Assembly (NCBI GenBank): GCA_004377365.1
Contig: SOHZ01000079.1
Span: 1 to 41,775, forward strand
Direction of reading: 5' to 3'
DNA: 41,775 nucleotides
DNA from: Anaerolineales bacterium
GTDB taxonomy: Bacteria; Chloroflexota; Anaerolineae; E26-bin7
Shown here: positions 14,480 to 23,300 of the stretch, piece by piece
How positions within the stretch are numbered: position 1 is the first letter of the stretch
How the letters are laid out: each line of letters starts with the position of its first letter
Program-made: the position numbers and the translations under genes
Notes under the pieces: model-generated
Told to the model about the DNA's origin: nothing
The model's input: the letters and a program-made list of their open reading frames with translations, nothing else
Databases searched by the model: none

Positions 14480-15448
14480 TTACTCTATGCGCCGCCCTTG
14501 CACCTGCACGGTGTATGTGACCACCTGGCCCCCCAGTGGAGACAGGCTCACTCTAAAGGAAGATGATTCGCCCACCCCAAGTGTCTGCGTTTCAGGGCCA
14601 CCCCGTCGAATACCCACCACTCGTCCTTCGGCATCGTAGGCTGTGACCACCATCCTGATCTGTTCGACGTCGTGCTGGCCAGTGTTCTTCACCTGGCCTG
14701 TGACAACGTAGACCCGTTCGCCGCTGGCTTCACCGTGATCCGACTCGATGGTCAGATCTATGTAATTGCGCCCCCAATGGGCCACCGTCACTCCGCTCAG
14801 GGCCACGACTTGATGGTGGCTAAAGTCGGACGGAGGCTCGGTGAAAAGCAGGGCAAAGGGCATTTTGCCTTCATTGGGGATGATATCGAATTCGGTGAAA
14901 GTGGAGCCAGTGGCTACCATCTCACCCTCGTCATCGTACAGAGAGACGGCTACCTGAACTTGTTCAATGCTTGCACCTGTGTTGTTTATCACTTCACCCA
15001 GGTACCACAGACTGCCCACCGGAGTTTCATAAAAGCCCACGTTCGCAATCTGAAAGGGCAAAGGCGTTGGGGTAGGCGTGGGTTGGTTGGCTAGCCCTTC
15101 TTCCTCGCGGGGTATGACTAACTCCTGTCCTATCTGAAGCAGGCGGGGGGCGGTGATGGCATTGGCCTCCTGGAGGGCCTCCACGGTCACCCCATATTGT
15201 ATGGCGATGCCCAGCAGATTGTCGCCTGCTTGCACGACATAGATTATGGGCGTAGGCGTGGGAGTGGGAGTGGCCGTCGGTGCTGGTGTCCAGGGAACTG
15301 GTGTCGAGGTTGCATGGGGCGTTACCACAGAAGCCTCTTGAGCGGTGGCCACTGCGGTGGGTGTGGGCCGGGTGATCAGCCGGCCGCATCCAGAAAGCAA
15401 GGAGCCAGCTATGAAGATAAACAGAATCAAAACGGAAAGGGATCTCAT
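14480..15448 (-). CDS. LysM-domain lipoprotein with Ig-like C-terminus
   Basis: This 322-residue exported protein has a signal peptide with lipobox LLSGC near residue 20, followed by a TPTP-rich spacer. One LysM peptidoglycan-binding domain (YVVQAGDNLLGIAIQYGVTVEALQEANAI...LQIGQELVIP) lies at about residues 70-113. A second TPTP spacer follows, then two beta-rich repeats (WYLGEVINNTGASIEQVQVAVSLYDDEGEMV and YVVTGQVKNTGQHDVEQIRMVVTAYDAEGRVV) of the FxLYD-type Ig-like group. It likely sits on the cell surface, anchored by lipid and by glycan contact. The ATG at 15448 follows GGGGAGAG directly. A TATAAT at 15592-15597 and the palindromic repeat copy B lie upstream. Confidence 0.88.
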   Translation of the reverse strand: MRSLSVLILFIFIAGSLLSGCGRLITRPTPTAVATAQEASVVTPHATSTPVPWTPAPTATPTPTPTPIIYVVQAGDNLLGIAIQYGVTVEALQEANAITAPRLLQIGQELVIPREEEGLANQPTPTPTPLPFQIANVGFYETPVGSLWYLGEVINNTGASIEQVQVAVSLYDDEGEMVATGSTFTEFDIIPNEGKMPFALLFTEPPSDFSHHQVVALSGVTVAHWGRNYIDLTIESDHGEASGERVYVVTGQVKNTGQHDVEQIRMVVTAYDAEGRVVGIRRGGPETQTLGVGESSSFRVSLSPLGGQVVTYTVQVQGRRIE

Positions 15449-15473
15449 TTCTCTCCCCAAAGAGATGGCCTAT

Positions 15474-15555
15474 ACTGCCTGTGCCGCAATCGCCACTGTT
15501 GCACCACTATTGCGGTACAGGCGGCGCAGGAGTGGCGCAACAGTGGTAGATGTAC
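15474..15555. repeat. Intergenic palindromic repeat, copy B
   Basis: This is the cleanest copy of the family. TTGCACCACTATTGCGGTA-CAGGCGG lies at about 15499-15523, with the inverted unit GTGGCGCAACAGTGGTAG at 15532-15549. Copy A (3888-4008) and copy C (32020-32160) share these blocks. Here it is inside the likely 5' leader of the LysM lipoprotein gene, between the -10 at 15592 and the start codon. Confidence 0.8.
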
Positions 15556-15591
15556 CTTTTAGTGGGTTACTTATCTTCCCAGTTGAGAGAC

Positions 15592-15615
15592 ATTATACCA
15601 CAATAGGCTGCTATT
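15592..15615 (-). promoter_or_regulatory. Putative promoter of the LysM lipoprotein gene
   Basis: On the minus strand TATAAT is at 15592-15597 with a weak TTGGGG about 18 bp upstream. It would give a leader of about 135 nt that contains the palindromic repeat. Confidence 0.5.
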
Positions 15616-15718
15616 CCCCAAACGTGAGGCGGGGAGCGTCACATACTAGGGACACGATTCTGCCGGAGGATTCGGGCCAATTCGTTGATTATGGGCGCGG
15701 ACTAGTACTAATTACCTC

Positions 15719-15747
15719 TTGCCAGATAGGAGAAAGTATGCTACACT
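15719..15747 (+). promoter_or_regulatory. Promoter of the soluble sensor kinase gene
   Basis: TTGCCA (15719-15724) and TACACT (15742-15747) are 17 bp apart. The other large kinase (27399) has the same -10 hexamer TACACT at the same spacing. The 300-bp region 15561-15884 otherwise holds only the divergent lysM promoter and short frames without support. Confidence 0.6.
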
Positions 15748-15884
15748 TTGTGTAACGGGAAAGGAGCTCATCAGACCGTGCCAATGAGAGATCATTCGGC
15801 AATAAAGATGCCTGCCACGCTGATGATGTCCTGAGGGATATATTCGCATGGGTCTGGGTAATCATCAAAGAGGGAGCCAGTGAA

Positions 15885-18800
15885 ATGGAACCTGTCCCCT
15901 TGAGGAAACTTCTGAGCAGCAGCGAAACGGCAGCCTTGTTGGAAGACCTGGCTGGAATTATCCCTGACGTGGTCCGCCTTTGGGTTGTGGACGCGAAGGG
16001 TGATTTGATCGCTTGCTACCCCCAGGAGAATGAGGGTGTTGAGAAAGAATTTGCCCCAATTATCGAGGAAGTACGCCAGGTGGCAAAGACAATTCATTTT
16101 CCCCAAGGCATCGCTTTGCCTATCGTCGTGGAGGGCCGTCTTTTGGGGATATTGGTGGGGGAGGGAGTCGGGTCCGAGCTTTCCGAGCCCAGCGCGGCTT
16201 TTGAGCATCTGGGCAGGATACTGACTCTGCTGGCAGCCAAAGAGCTGGAGAAGAGGGCCATCGCCCAGGAGACGCTGGAGAGGCACGGGGAGATAAACCT
16301 GCTATACACCCTCGGCGAAACCGCAGGTGCCTGTCTAGACCTAGGAGAGATTAACAAGCTGGTCTTACAGGAAAGTAGCAGAATCATCAAGGCAGACAAA
16401 GGCGCTGTCATGTTGATAGATGAGGCGACCGGGCAATTGGTGGTCAAGGCAAGCTATGGTTGGGGTGAGGGATGCCAGGAGAAGCCTCTGGGGCGAGCCG
16501 TGGCAGAGAAGGTGGCCCGGAACGGCAAGCCACAGATTGTTAACGAGCCTGGGCGAGAGATTGGCCCACTGAAATCGCTATTGTGCGCTCCATTGAAGAC
16601 CAAAGACAAGGTCCTGGGCGTCATTAGCTTGGCCGATAAAAAGTCTGGACAGATTTTCACTGCTGCCGATGAGAAGTTTCTCACAGATCTGGCTGCCCAG
16701 GCAGCTATAGCCATCAAAAGCGCTTTCCTCTATGAGGTGACTGCTCAAGCCCTGACCCAGCGAGTCGAAGAGCTGACCGCCACTGCTGAAATCGTCCATG
16801 AACTGACAGCAGCGAGCTTGGATCTGGAGCGTGTCATAGACCTGATGCTGGACAGAGCCATACAAGCCACAGGGGCAGACTATGGGATAATTGCTCTCCA
16901 CGATGAGGAGAAAGGAGGACTCTTACTCCTATCTCAAAAAGGGTATCCCCCTGGCGTTTTGGAATCCTACCGCTACCAGCCCTGGCCTGTCGAACGGGGG
17001 ATAGTGGGACGGGTGGTAAAGACCGGGACAGCGGCCCTGGTGCCTGATGTCTCCCAGGACCCGGACTACACTGAGATAGTGGAGCAAGCCCGTTCTCAGC
17101 TCGCTGTGCCCATCATGCGGGAAGGAGAGGTGGTGGGAGTTCTCAGCCTGGGGAGTTCAGAGTTGGCAGACTTCAGCGAACGGGACGTTGGTTTCATGAG
17201 CCATTTGGCCGGGCACGCGGCCATCGCCATCGAAAACGCGCGGCTCTACGAGAACGTCACCGAGAAGATGAGGGAAACGATGGTCTTGTACAGGGTGGGC
17301 GGCAAGCTGATGCGCACCCTCAACATGGATCAACTGCTGGAGGAAATCCTTGAGGTATTGGAGAGATCCTTCGGCTACTTGGGTTGTGCCGTGCTGTTGG
17401 TTGATGAAGCCATCGAGGAGTTGTACATCAAAGCCTCACGGGGTTATCCGCAGGAGGTGGTAGAGAGGACAAGGATCAAGATAGGTAAAGAAGGGATCAT
17501 CGGTTGGGTGGCAGCCCACAAAGTGCCTCTCAATGTGCCTGATGTGGCGGAAGATCCCAGATACATCGAGGGAGTGAAAGGAACCCGATCGGAGATAGCT
17601 GTGCCCATGATTAGCGGTGAAAAGGTGATCGGAGTTCTCGATGCGCAAAGTCCGAAAGTTAACGCTTTCAATGAGGACGATCTGAGGATCCTGTCATCGG
17701 TGGCTGCCCAGGCGACCATTGCCATCGAAAAGGCCTGGCTTTTCGAACAAGTCACCGAAGGGCGGAACAAGTTGCAAGCCATTCTGAATTCGACCCGTGA
17801 TGGTATCTTGATGTTGGACACCACAGGGCAAATCGTCATGGTCAATCCAATGGTCGAGCGGCTGTGGAACCTCGAAAGAGCGGAGGCTATCGGCTTAAAT
17901 TTGGCCCAACTCGTAGAAGAAGACTCGCATGGTTTTTTGGCCCAACTCGGTTACACCCAGAAGCAGATGAGAGAACTTCTGCAACAACTCCGGGAAGGAG
18001 AGCAGGGGGTAAGCAAAGCTGTTTACGAGATAGCCACGCCGGATCGTAGAGCTATTGAGCATGTGTGTGCTCCGGTCTTGGATGAGCGAGGAGGGGTCAT
18101 CGGGCAGGTGATTGTCTTACACGACATCACCGAGGAGAAGGAACTGGAAAAGATGCGCGAGGACCTGACGCGAATGATCGTCCATGACCTTCGCAGCCCT
18201 CTGACAGGTATTATAGGAGGCTTGCATCTGCTGGGAAGAGCAATTGAAAACCCTAGTTCCCAGGTGGAGATACTGTTAGACATTGCTACTAGTAGCAGCC
18301 GAAGGATGTTGGAACTAGTCAACTCCTTGTTAGATATCAGTCAGCTTGAGGCGGGTCAGATGCGGTTGGAGATCGAAACCAGGTCATTGCCCGATCTGGT
18401 TGACGCAGCCCGTGAGCGAGTTGCCCCACTGGCTTTAGAAGACGGTATCACCCTCCAGGTTGACTTACCCTCAGGCCTATCCCAGGTCGCTGTGGACGAA
18501 GATCTGGTGACTCGTATGTTGGTCAACCTGTTGGACAACGCTATCAAATTTTCACCTCAGGGAAGCATAGTGCGCGTGGAGGCCAATGAAGTGAATGCCA
18601 CCTCAACTGAGGAAAGCGCAGAGGTCACATCACAACGATACCTATCAGTGTCGGTCACTGACAAGGGCACTGGTATACCGGAGGAATACCGAGAGAAGAT
18701 CTTTGAGAAATTCAGCCAGATAGAGGAGCAAGAGAGCTGCCGAGGCCGAGGCCGCGGTAGCGGTTTGGGGTTGACCTTCTGCAAATTGGTTGTCGAAGCT

Positions 18801-18902
18801 CACGGTGGCCACATTTGGGTGGAGAGCCAAGCGGGTCAGGGTAGCACTTTCATTTTCACTTTGCCGGTAGCCGAGACAGAAAGTGGAAACGGGGATCAGT
18901 AG
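15885..18902 (+). CDS. Soluble multi-GAF/PAS sensor histidine kinase
   Basis: This 1005-residue kinase has no membrane helix. Domains in order are: an N-terminal sensor-like domain (residues about 1-115, possibly PocR-like); a coiled linker; GAF1 (about 150-290, diverged and ending in LAAQAAIAI); GAF2 (about 310-465, with the PWPVERGIVGRVVKTG signature); GAF3 (about 480-620); and PAS (about 630-745). The HisKA dimerisation domain follows, with phospho-acceptor H767 in MIVHDLRSP. The C-terminal HATPase has its N box at LVNLLDNAIKFSP, G1 at VTDKGTGIP and G2 at GSGLGLTFCK. It should sense a cytosolic ligand or redox state and phosphorylate a response regulator, but no receiver protein is encoded in this window. 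The ATG at 15885 follows GAGGGAG. Confidence 0.93.
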   Translation: MEPVPLRKLLSSSETAALLEDLAGIIPDVVRLWVVDAKGDLIACYPQENEGVEKEFAPIIEEVRQVAKTIHFPQGIALPIVVEGRLLGILVGEGVGSELSEPSAAFEHLGRILTLLAAKELEKRAIAQETLERHGEINLLYTLGETAGACLDLGEINKLVLQESSRIIKADKGAVMLIDEATGQLVVKASYGWGEGCQEKPLGRAVAEKVARNGKPQIVNEPGREIGPLKSLLCAPLKTKDKVLGVISLADKKSGQIFTAADEKFLTDLAAQAAIAIKSAFLYEVTAQALTQRVEELTATAEIVHELTAASLDLERVIDLMLDRAIQATGADYGIIALHDEEKGGLLLLSQKGYPPGVLESYRYQPWPVERGIVGRVVKTGTAALVPDVSQDPDYTEIVEQARSQLAVPIMREGEVVGVLSLGSSELADFSERDVGFMSHLAGHAAIAIENARLYENVTEKMRETMVLYRVGGKLMRTLNMDQLLEEILEVLERSFGYLGCAVLLVDEAIEELYIKASRGYPQEVVERTRIKIGKEGIIGWVAAHKVPLNVPDVAEDPRYIEGVKGTRSEIAVPMISGEKVIGVLDAQSPKVNAFNEDDLRILSSVAAQATIAIEKAWLFEQVTEGRNKLQAILNSTRDGILMLDTTGQIVMVNPMVERLWNLERAEAIGLNLAQLVEEDSHGFLAQLGYTQKQMRELLQQLREGEQGVSKAVYEIATPDRRAIEHVCAPVLDERGGVIGQVIVLHDITEEKELEKMREDLTRMIVHDLRSPLTGIIGGLHLLGRAIENPSSQVEILLDIATSSSRRMLELVNSLLDISQLEAGQMRLEIETRSLPDLVDAARERVAPLALEDGITLQVDLPSGLSQVAVDEDLVTRMLVNLLDNAIKFSPQGSIVRVEANEVNATSTEESAEVTSQRYLSVSVTDKGTGIPEEYREKIFEKFSQIEEQESCRGRGRGSGLGLTFCKLVVEAHGGHIWVESQAGQGSTFIFTLPVAETESGNGDQ

Positions 18903-18922
18903 ATCGCAGATTGCTCCCGCTA

Positions 18923-18960
18923 GATTTGTAATCCAGCGGCCCGGAGGCGGATTACAAATC
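18923..18960 (+). repeat. Hairpin between the kinase and the ThiF-like gene
   Basis: A perfect 12-bp inverted repeat, GATTTGTAATCC / GGATTACAAATC, has a 14-base loop. No T tail follows, so read-through into the next gene is likely. The loop and stem are GC/AT mixed in a way typical of dispersed intergenic hairpins. Confidence 0.6.
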
Positions 18961-18997
18961 CGCCACGAGCAAAAATGACACCAGATGAGAGGATTCA

Positions 18998-19852
18998 ATG
19001 CTAGATTTGGTGAAAAAGATGCAGCAATTGGCTACTTCTATTGTGGCCCCTGACGGGAAAGAGAAGCGACTCCTTCCGCTCTCCGTGGTGCGGCAACTGG
19101 CCCACGAATGGGGCCTTTCGGTGCGCGAGATCGAGATCCGAGCCCTGAAGGCCCGTATCCTGCCCGCTCGTTACGAGCGCAACCAGGGCACGGTCGGATG
19201 GGAAGGACAGATCAAACTGTTGGAATCCACAGTAGCCATCGTTGGCGGCGGGGGCCTGGGGGGATGGGTCATCGAAGGGCTGGCCCGGATGGGTGTCGGC
19301 CATCTGACTATCATTGACGGCGACGCTTTCGAAGAAAACAATCTCAACCGTCAAGCCCTGTGCACCGAGGTCAATCTGGGTCAACTCAAGACCGAGGCGG
19401 CACGGGAGCGGGTAGCCAGGGTCAACTCGGCCACTGAGGTCACTATTCACCCGGTGATGGCCGACGAGGAAAGCATGAGGGAGATGTTGGCCGGCGCCGA
19501 CGTGGTGGTGGATGCCCTGGATACTCTCCCCACGCGCCTTGTCCTCCAGAAGGTAGCCCAAGGCCTGGGTATACCTGTAGTTCACGGAGCCATCGGGGGT
19601 TACGTGGGACAGGTAATGACCGTTTTCCCTGGCGATGAAGGGCTCTACGCCCTCTACGGACGGGGTGATGTCCCTGAGCGGGGAATTGAAGCCCAGTTGG
19701 GCAACCCGGCCGCCACGCCCATGATGGTCGCCGCCTGGCAGATCCAGGAAGTCATCAAAATCCTGCTGGGCACAGGCGAACTCCTGCGCAACCGGTTGCT
19801 TTTCATGGACGCCGAATCGGGAGTGGCCGAGGTTTTGGAAATCGGGAGATAG
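18998..19852 (+). CDS. ThiF/MoeB/HesA-type adenylyltransferase-fold protein
   Basis: This 284-residue protein carries the E1-like Rossmann signature VAIVGGGGLGGWVIEGLARMGVG (about residues 78-100) and the IDGDAFEENNLNRQ aspartate/arginine motif (about 105-118), followed by the VVVDALDT strand. These bind ATP and activate the C-terminal glycine of a small ubiquitin-like sulfur carrier (ThiS/MoaD). About 70 residues of N-terminal extension precede the core (LPLSVVRQLAHEWGLSVREIE), an arrangement seen in anaerobe ThiF-like proteins. The two CxxC pairs that hold zinc in ThiF and MoeB are absent; I count a single cysteine (in RQALCTE). No sulfur-carrier gene adjoins it. GAGAGGA precedes the ATG. 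Confidence 0.85.
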   Translation: MLDLVKKMQQLATSIVAPDGKEKRLLPLSVVRQLAHEWGLSVREIEIRALKARILPARYERNQGTVGWEGQIKLLESTVAIVGGGGLGGWVIEGLARMGVGHLTIIDGDAFEENNLNRQALCTEVNLGQLKTEAARERVARVNSATEVTIHPVMADEESMREMLAGADVVVDALDTLPTRLVLQKVAQGLGIPVVHGAIGGYVGQVMTVFPGDEGLYALYGRGDVPERGIEAQLGNPAATPMMVAAWQIQEVIKILLGTGELLRNRLLFMDAESGVAEVLEIGR

Positions 19853-19854
19853 CC

Positions 19855-19889
19855 AGACCTGGCAGGTTTTGTCGAAACCTGTCAGGTCT
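19855..19889. repeat. Palindromic AGACCTGxCAGGTTT element
   Basis: AGACCTGGCAGGTTT and AAACCTGTCAGGTCT form a 15-bp near-perfect inverted repeat (one G-T type mismatch) around a 5-base loop, directly after the ThiF-like stop. From general knowledge similar hairpins are dispersed in several bacterial genomes. Confidence 0.6.
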
Positions 19890-19894
19890 TACAA

Positions 19895-19928
19895 AAAGGC
19901 CCAGTTCTTGTGAACTGGGCCTTTATTG
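19895..19928 (+). terminator. Terminator after the ThiF-like gene
   Basis: A perfect 13-bp stem, AAAGGCCCAGTTC / GAACTGGGCCTTT, has a 4-base loop and ends in a T-rich tail. Confidence 0.8.
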
Positions 19929-19980
19929 TACAACTTGTTACTTGGAATCACCCCCAGAGCTGAAATGTGCCCCCTGCTAC

Positions 19981-20009
19981 TTGCTACTTGTCTGGCGACA
20001 TGGTATAAT
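19981..20009 (+). promoter_or_regulatory. Promoter upstream of dnaE
   Basis: TTGCTA (19981-19986) and TATAAT (20004-20009) are 17 bp apart. It would give a 340-nt leader for dnaE that contains two kinds of dispersed repeat. Confidence 0.6.
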
Positions 20010-20094
20010 AACACCAATCTTCATTGTTTATTCTCCGACCGCTTGGCTTCACTTCGATAAACTCAGTACAAGTGATACACCCTTCCGCAGGAGT

Positions 20095-20145
20095 TTATCA
20101 TGAGCCTTGTCCTGAGCGTAGTCGAAGGGGTGGTCGAAGGGCTCC
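20095..20145. repeat. Dispersed GAGCCTTGTCCTGAGCGTAG-type repeat
   Basis: The sequence reads TGAGCCTTGTCCTGAGCGTA followed by two copies of GTCGAAGGG. From general knowledge this wording recurs in the intergenic DNA of many environmental bacteria. A diverged fragment of it, inverted, is seen at about 39242-39285 in this window. Confidence 0.55.
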
Positions 20146-20202
20146 AAGGCACTCAGTCAGCGCTACCCCTGAAAATCCTACGAGAAGGCTCACTACCCGA
20201 CA

Positions 20203-20302
20203 TGTCATTCTGAGCGACCGAAGGGAGCGAAGAATCTCGTAGCCGGATTGCTATTTGCCTTCGTGAAAACGAGATTCTTCGCGCTTCGCGCTCAGAATGA
20301 CA
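20203..20302. repeat. 100-bp inverted repeat in the dnaE leader
   Basis: TGTCATTCTGAGCG...CGAAGAATCTCGT (20203-20240) and its inverted partner ACGAGATTCTTCGCG...CGCTCAGAATGACA (20268-20302) form a long stem with a loop of about 27 bases. Each arm also holds a small internal palindrome. It is a MITE/REP-like element and ends about 57 bp before the dnaE start. Confidence 0.75.
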
Positions 20303-20358
20303 CCCTTTGAAGTTGCCTCATGGCAAGATGTCGGGTAACAAACGAGAAGGAAGCACGC

Positions 20359-23300
20359 ATGTCAGGCTTTGTGCATTTGCACGTACACTCCACTTACAGC
20401 TTACTTGACGGCCTGGCGCATACTGAGGAACTGGTCAAGTGGGCCAGGGAACTGGATATGCCCGCCTTGGCTATCACCGATCACGGGGTGATGTACGGAG
20501 CCGTCGAGTTCTACCAGAAGGCCAAGGAGTATGGCGTCAAGCCTATCATCGGCTTAGAGATGTACATCTCCCCCCGCCGCATGACCGATAGAGACCCTCA
20601 GAAGGACAAGAGCCCCCACCACATCATCCTCTTGGCCAGAGACAAGACTGGCTACCAGAACCTGCTGCAAATCGCCACCGCCGGCCAACTGGAAGGCTTT
20701 TACTACAAACCCCGGGTGGACAAGCCCTACCTGCGGAAGCACGCCCAGGGGCTCATCGCCCTCACCGGTTGTGGTTCGGGCGAGATTCCGCGCCTGATCA
20801 GGGACGGACGGCTAGAAAAGGCACGGGAGGTGGCCGCCTGGTATCGAGACACATTTGGGTTCGACGGCTTCTACTTTGAGCTACAGAGACACGAGGGCTT
20901 GCCTGAACTGGAACAGATCAACGCCGGCCTGGTGGCTCTCAGCAAAGAGATGGACATTCCCCTGGTGGCTACCAACGACGTCCACTATGTGCTCTCGGAA
21001 CACGCCCACGCCCAGGAGATACTGCTCTGCGTCCAGACCAACACCACCGTCAACGATCCTAAACGCATGACCATGGGCGATGAGAGCTTTTACCTCAAAA
21101 GCTCTGAGGAGATGGCCGCCCTTTTCCCCGAATGGCCTGAAGCCCTGGAGAACAGCTTGCGCATCGCCAAAGCCTGCGACCTGAGCCTGGATTTCGAAGG
21201 CTACCATCTGCCTTTCTTTGAAGTGCCAGAGGGACACACTCCGCAAAGCTACGTGGCCCACCTCTGCCAGGAGGGACTGCAACGCCGCTATGCAGTCGTC
21301 ACTCCAGAACTGGAGGCTCGCCTCCAGTACGAGTTGGACCTCATCCACCGCATGGGTTTCGACACCTATTTCCTGATCGTCTGGGACTTGGTGCGTGAAG
21401 CCAAAAGCCGTGGCATTATGGTTGGGCCGGGGCGGGGCTCGGCGGCGGCCAGCCTGGTTTCCTACTGTCTGGACATCACCCAACTGGACCCCCTGGCTCA
21501 CGGCTTGATCTTCGAACGCTTCCTCAACCCCGGCCGGGTAACCATGCCCGACATTGACATGGACTTCCCCGATGACCGCCGCGATGAACTGATCCAATAC
21601 ACCATCGAGAAGTACGGCCAGGACAAGGTGGCCCAAATCATCACCTTCGGCACCATGGGCGCGCGGGCAGCCATCCGCGATGCCGGCCGGGCTCTCGACC
21701 TGCCCCTACCCGAGGTAGACCGCGTGGCCAAGCTGATCCCCTTCGGCCCCAAGGTCAAAATTGAACAAGGTCTCCAGAAGGTGCCCGAGTTGAGGGCCAT
21801 GTATGAGAGCAAAGAGGAAGGTAGAGGCTACATTAGAAAGCTCATTGACACCGCCAGGAGCCTGGAGGGGGGAGCCCGCCACGCCTCCACCCACGCCGCT
21901 GGCATCGTCGTCGCTGATGTCCCTTTGGTTAACTATACCCCCCTGCACCGGCCCACCAAAGGAGGGGCAGGAGCCATCACGCAGTATACGATGGAAGCCC
22001 TGGAAGACATCGGCCTGCTGAAGCTGGATTATCTGGGCCTTTCCACTCTGACCATCATCCAGCGCACCCTGGACCTGCTCCAGGAGACGCGGGGGATAAG
22101 GTTGACGCCCAACGACATCCCCCTCGATGACCCGGCCATCTACGAGCTCCTATCCAGTGGCGAGGTAACTGGTATCTTTCAGGTGGAATCGGCGGGTATG
22201 CGCCGGGTCCTCACTTCCTTGCGCCCCAGCCAGTTCAACGACATCGTAGCTGTCATCTCCCTCTACCGCCCCGGCCCGATGGAGTACATTGATGACTATG
22301 TGGACCGCAAACATGGTCGTCAAGAGGTCACCTACCGGCATCCGAAACTGGAGCCGATCCTCAAAGAGACCTATGGGATCATTGTCTTTCAGGAGCAGAT
22401 CATTCGCATCCTGGCGGACATCGCTGGTTATACTCCGGGCGACGCTGACTTGGTGCGGCGGGCAGTGAGCAAGAAGAAGAAAGCCGAATTACTCAGACAC
22501 CGTGCCTCTTTCGTCAAGGGGGCAATAGAGCACAGTGGCCTGCCCCGCGAGACGGCCGAGGCCATCTTCGACGACTTCGAGGCATTCGCCCGCTACGGTT
22601 TTCCAAAGGCCCACGCTGTCTCCTACGCTGTCCTGACCTGCCAGACGGCCTACCTCAAAGCCAAGTACCCCGTGGAGTACATGGCGGCCATGCTGAGCGT
22701 GGAGCGCCACAACACCGACAAGGTGGCCGTCCTCATCGCTGAATGTCGTCGTCTGGGGATAGAGGTCCTTCCGCCGGATGTCTGCTGCAGCGAGCTGGAC
22801 TTTATCATCGAGAGAGGGACTATCCGTTTCGGCCTGGGAGCCATCAAAAACGTGGGGGAAGGGCCCATCGCCGCCATCCTCGAAGCCCGGACCACTGTTG
22901 CGGCCATTCAGGAGGAGGGGGGCTTTGAGGACATTGACGATTTCTGCACCCGGGCGGATTTGAGCCAGGTCAACAGGCGTGCCTTAGAGAGCCTGATAAA
23001 AGCTGGGGCTATGGATTCCCTGGGCCGACGGGAGCAACTCCTGGAGATCATTGACCGCATGATTCAGAAGAGCAACATGGAACACAGGGTCACTCCCCAG
23101 TTGGATATGTTCAGCCTGCCAGCCTTCACCAATTCAGGAGCCCACGTCGTTCTCAGCACCTTGCTGCCAGATATGCCCCCCATTCCCAGCAAGCAACTGC
23201 TCAGGTGGGAGAAAGAGCTGGTAGGGCTCTACGTCTCGGCCCATCCTTTGCAGCAGGTGGCCGCCAATTTGGAGGACACAGTGACAGCCTTCTGCGGCCA

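Noticed and set aside
15776-15840. A short upstream peptide (ATG at about 15784) before the soluble kinase.
   Set aside because: The AAAGGAG is too far from the ATG, and the 16-codon peptide has no features.
20881-21636. A 251-codon minus-strand frame inside dnaE.
   Set aside because: It is the shadow of a fully conserved polymerase. No promoter or ribosome binding site is present.
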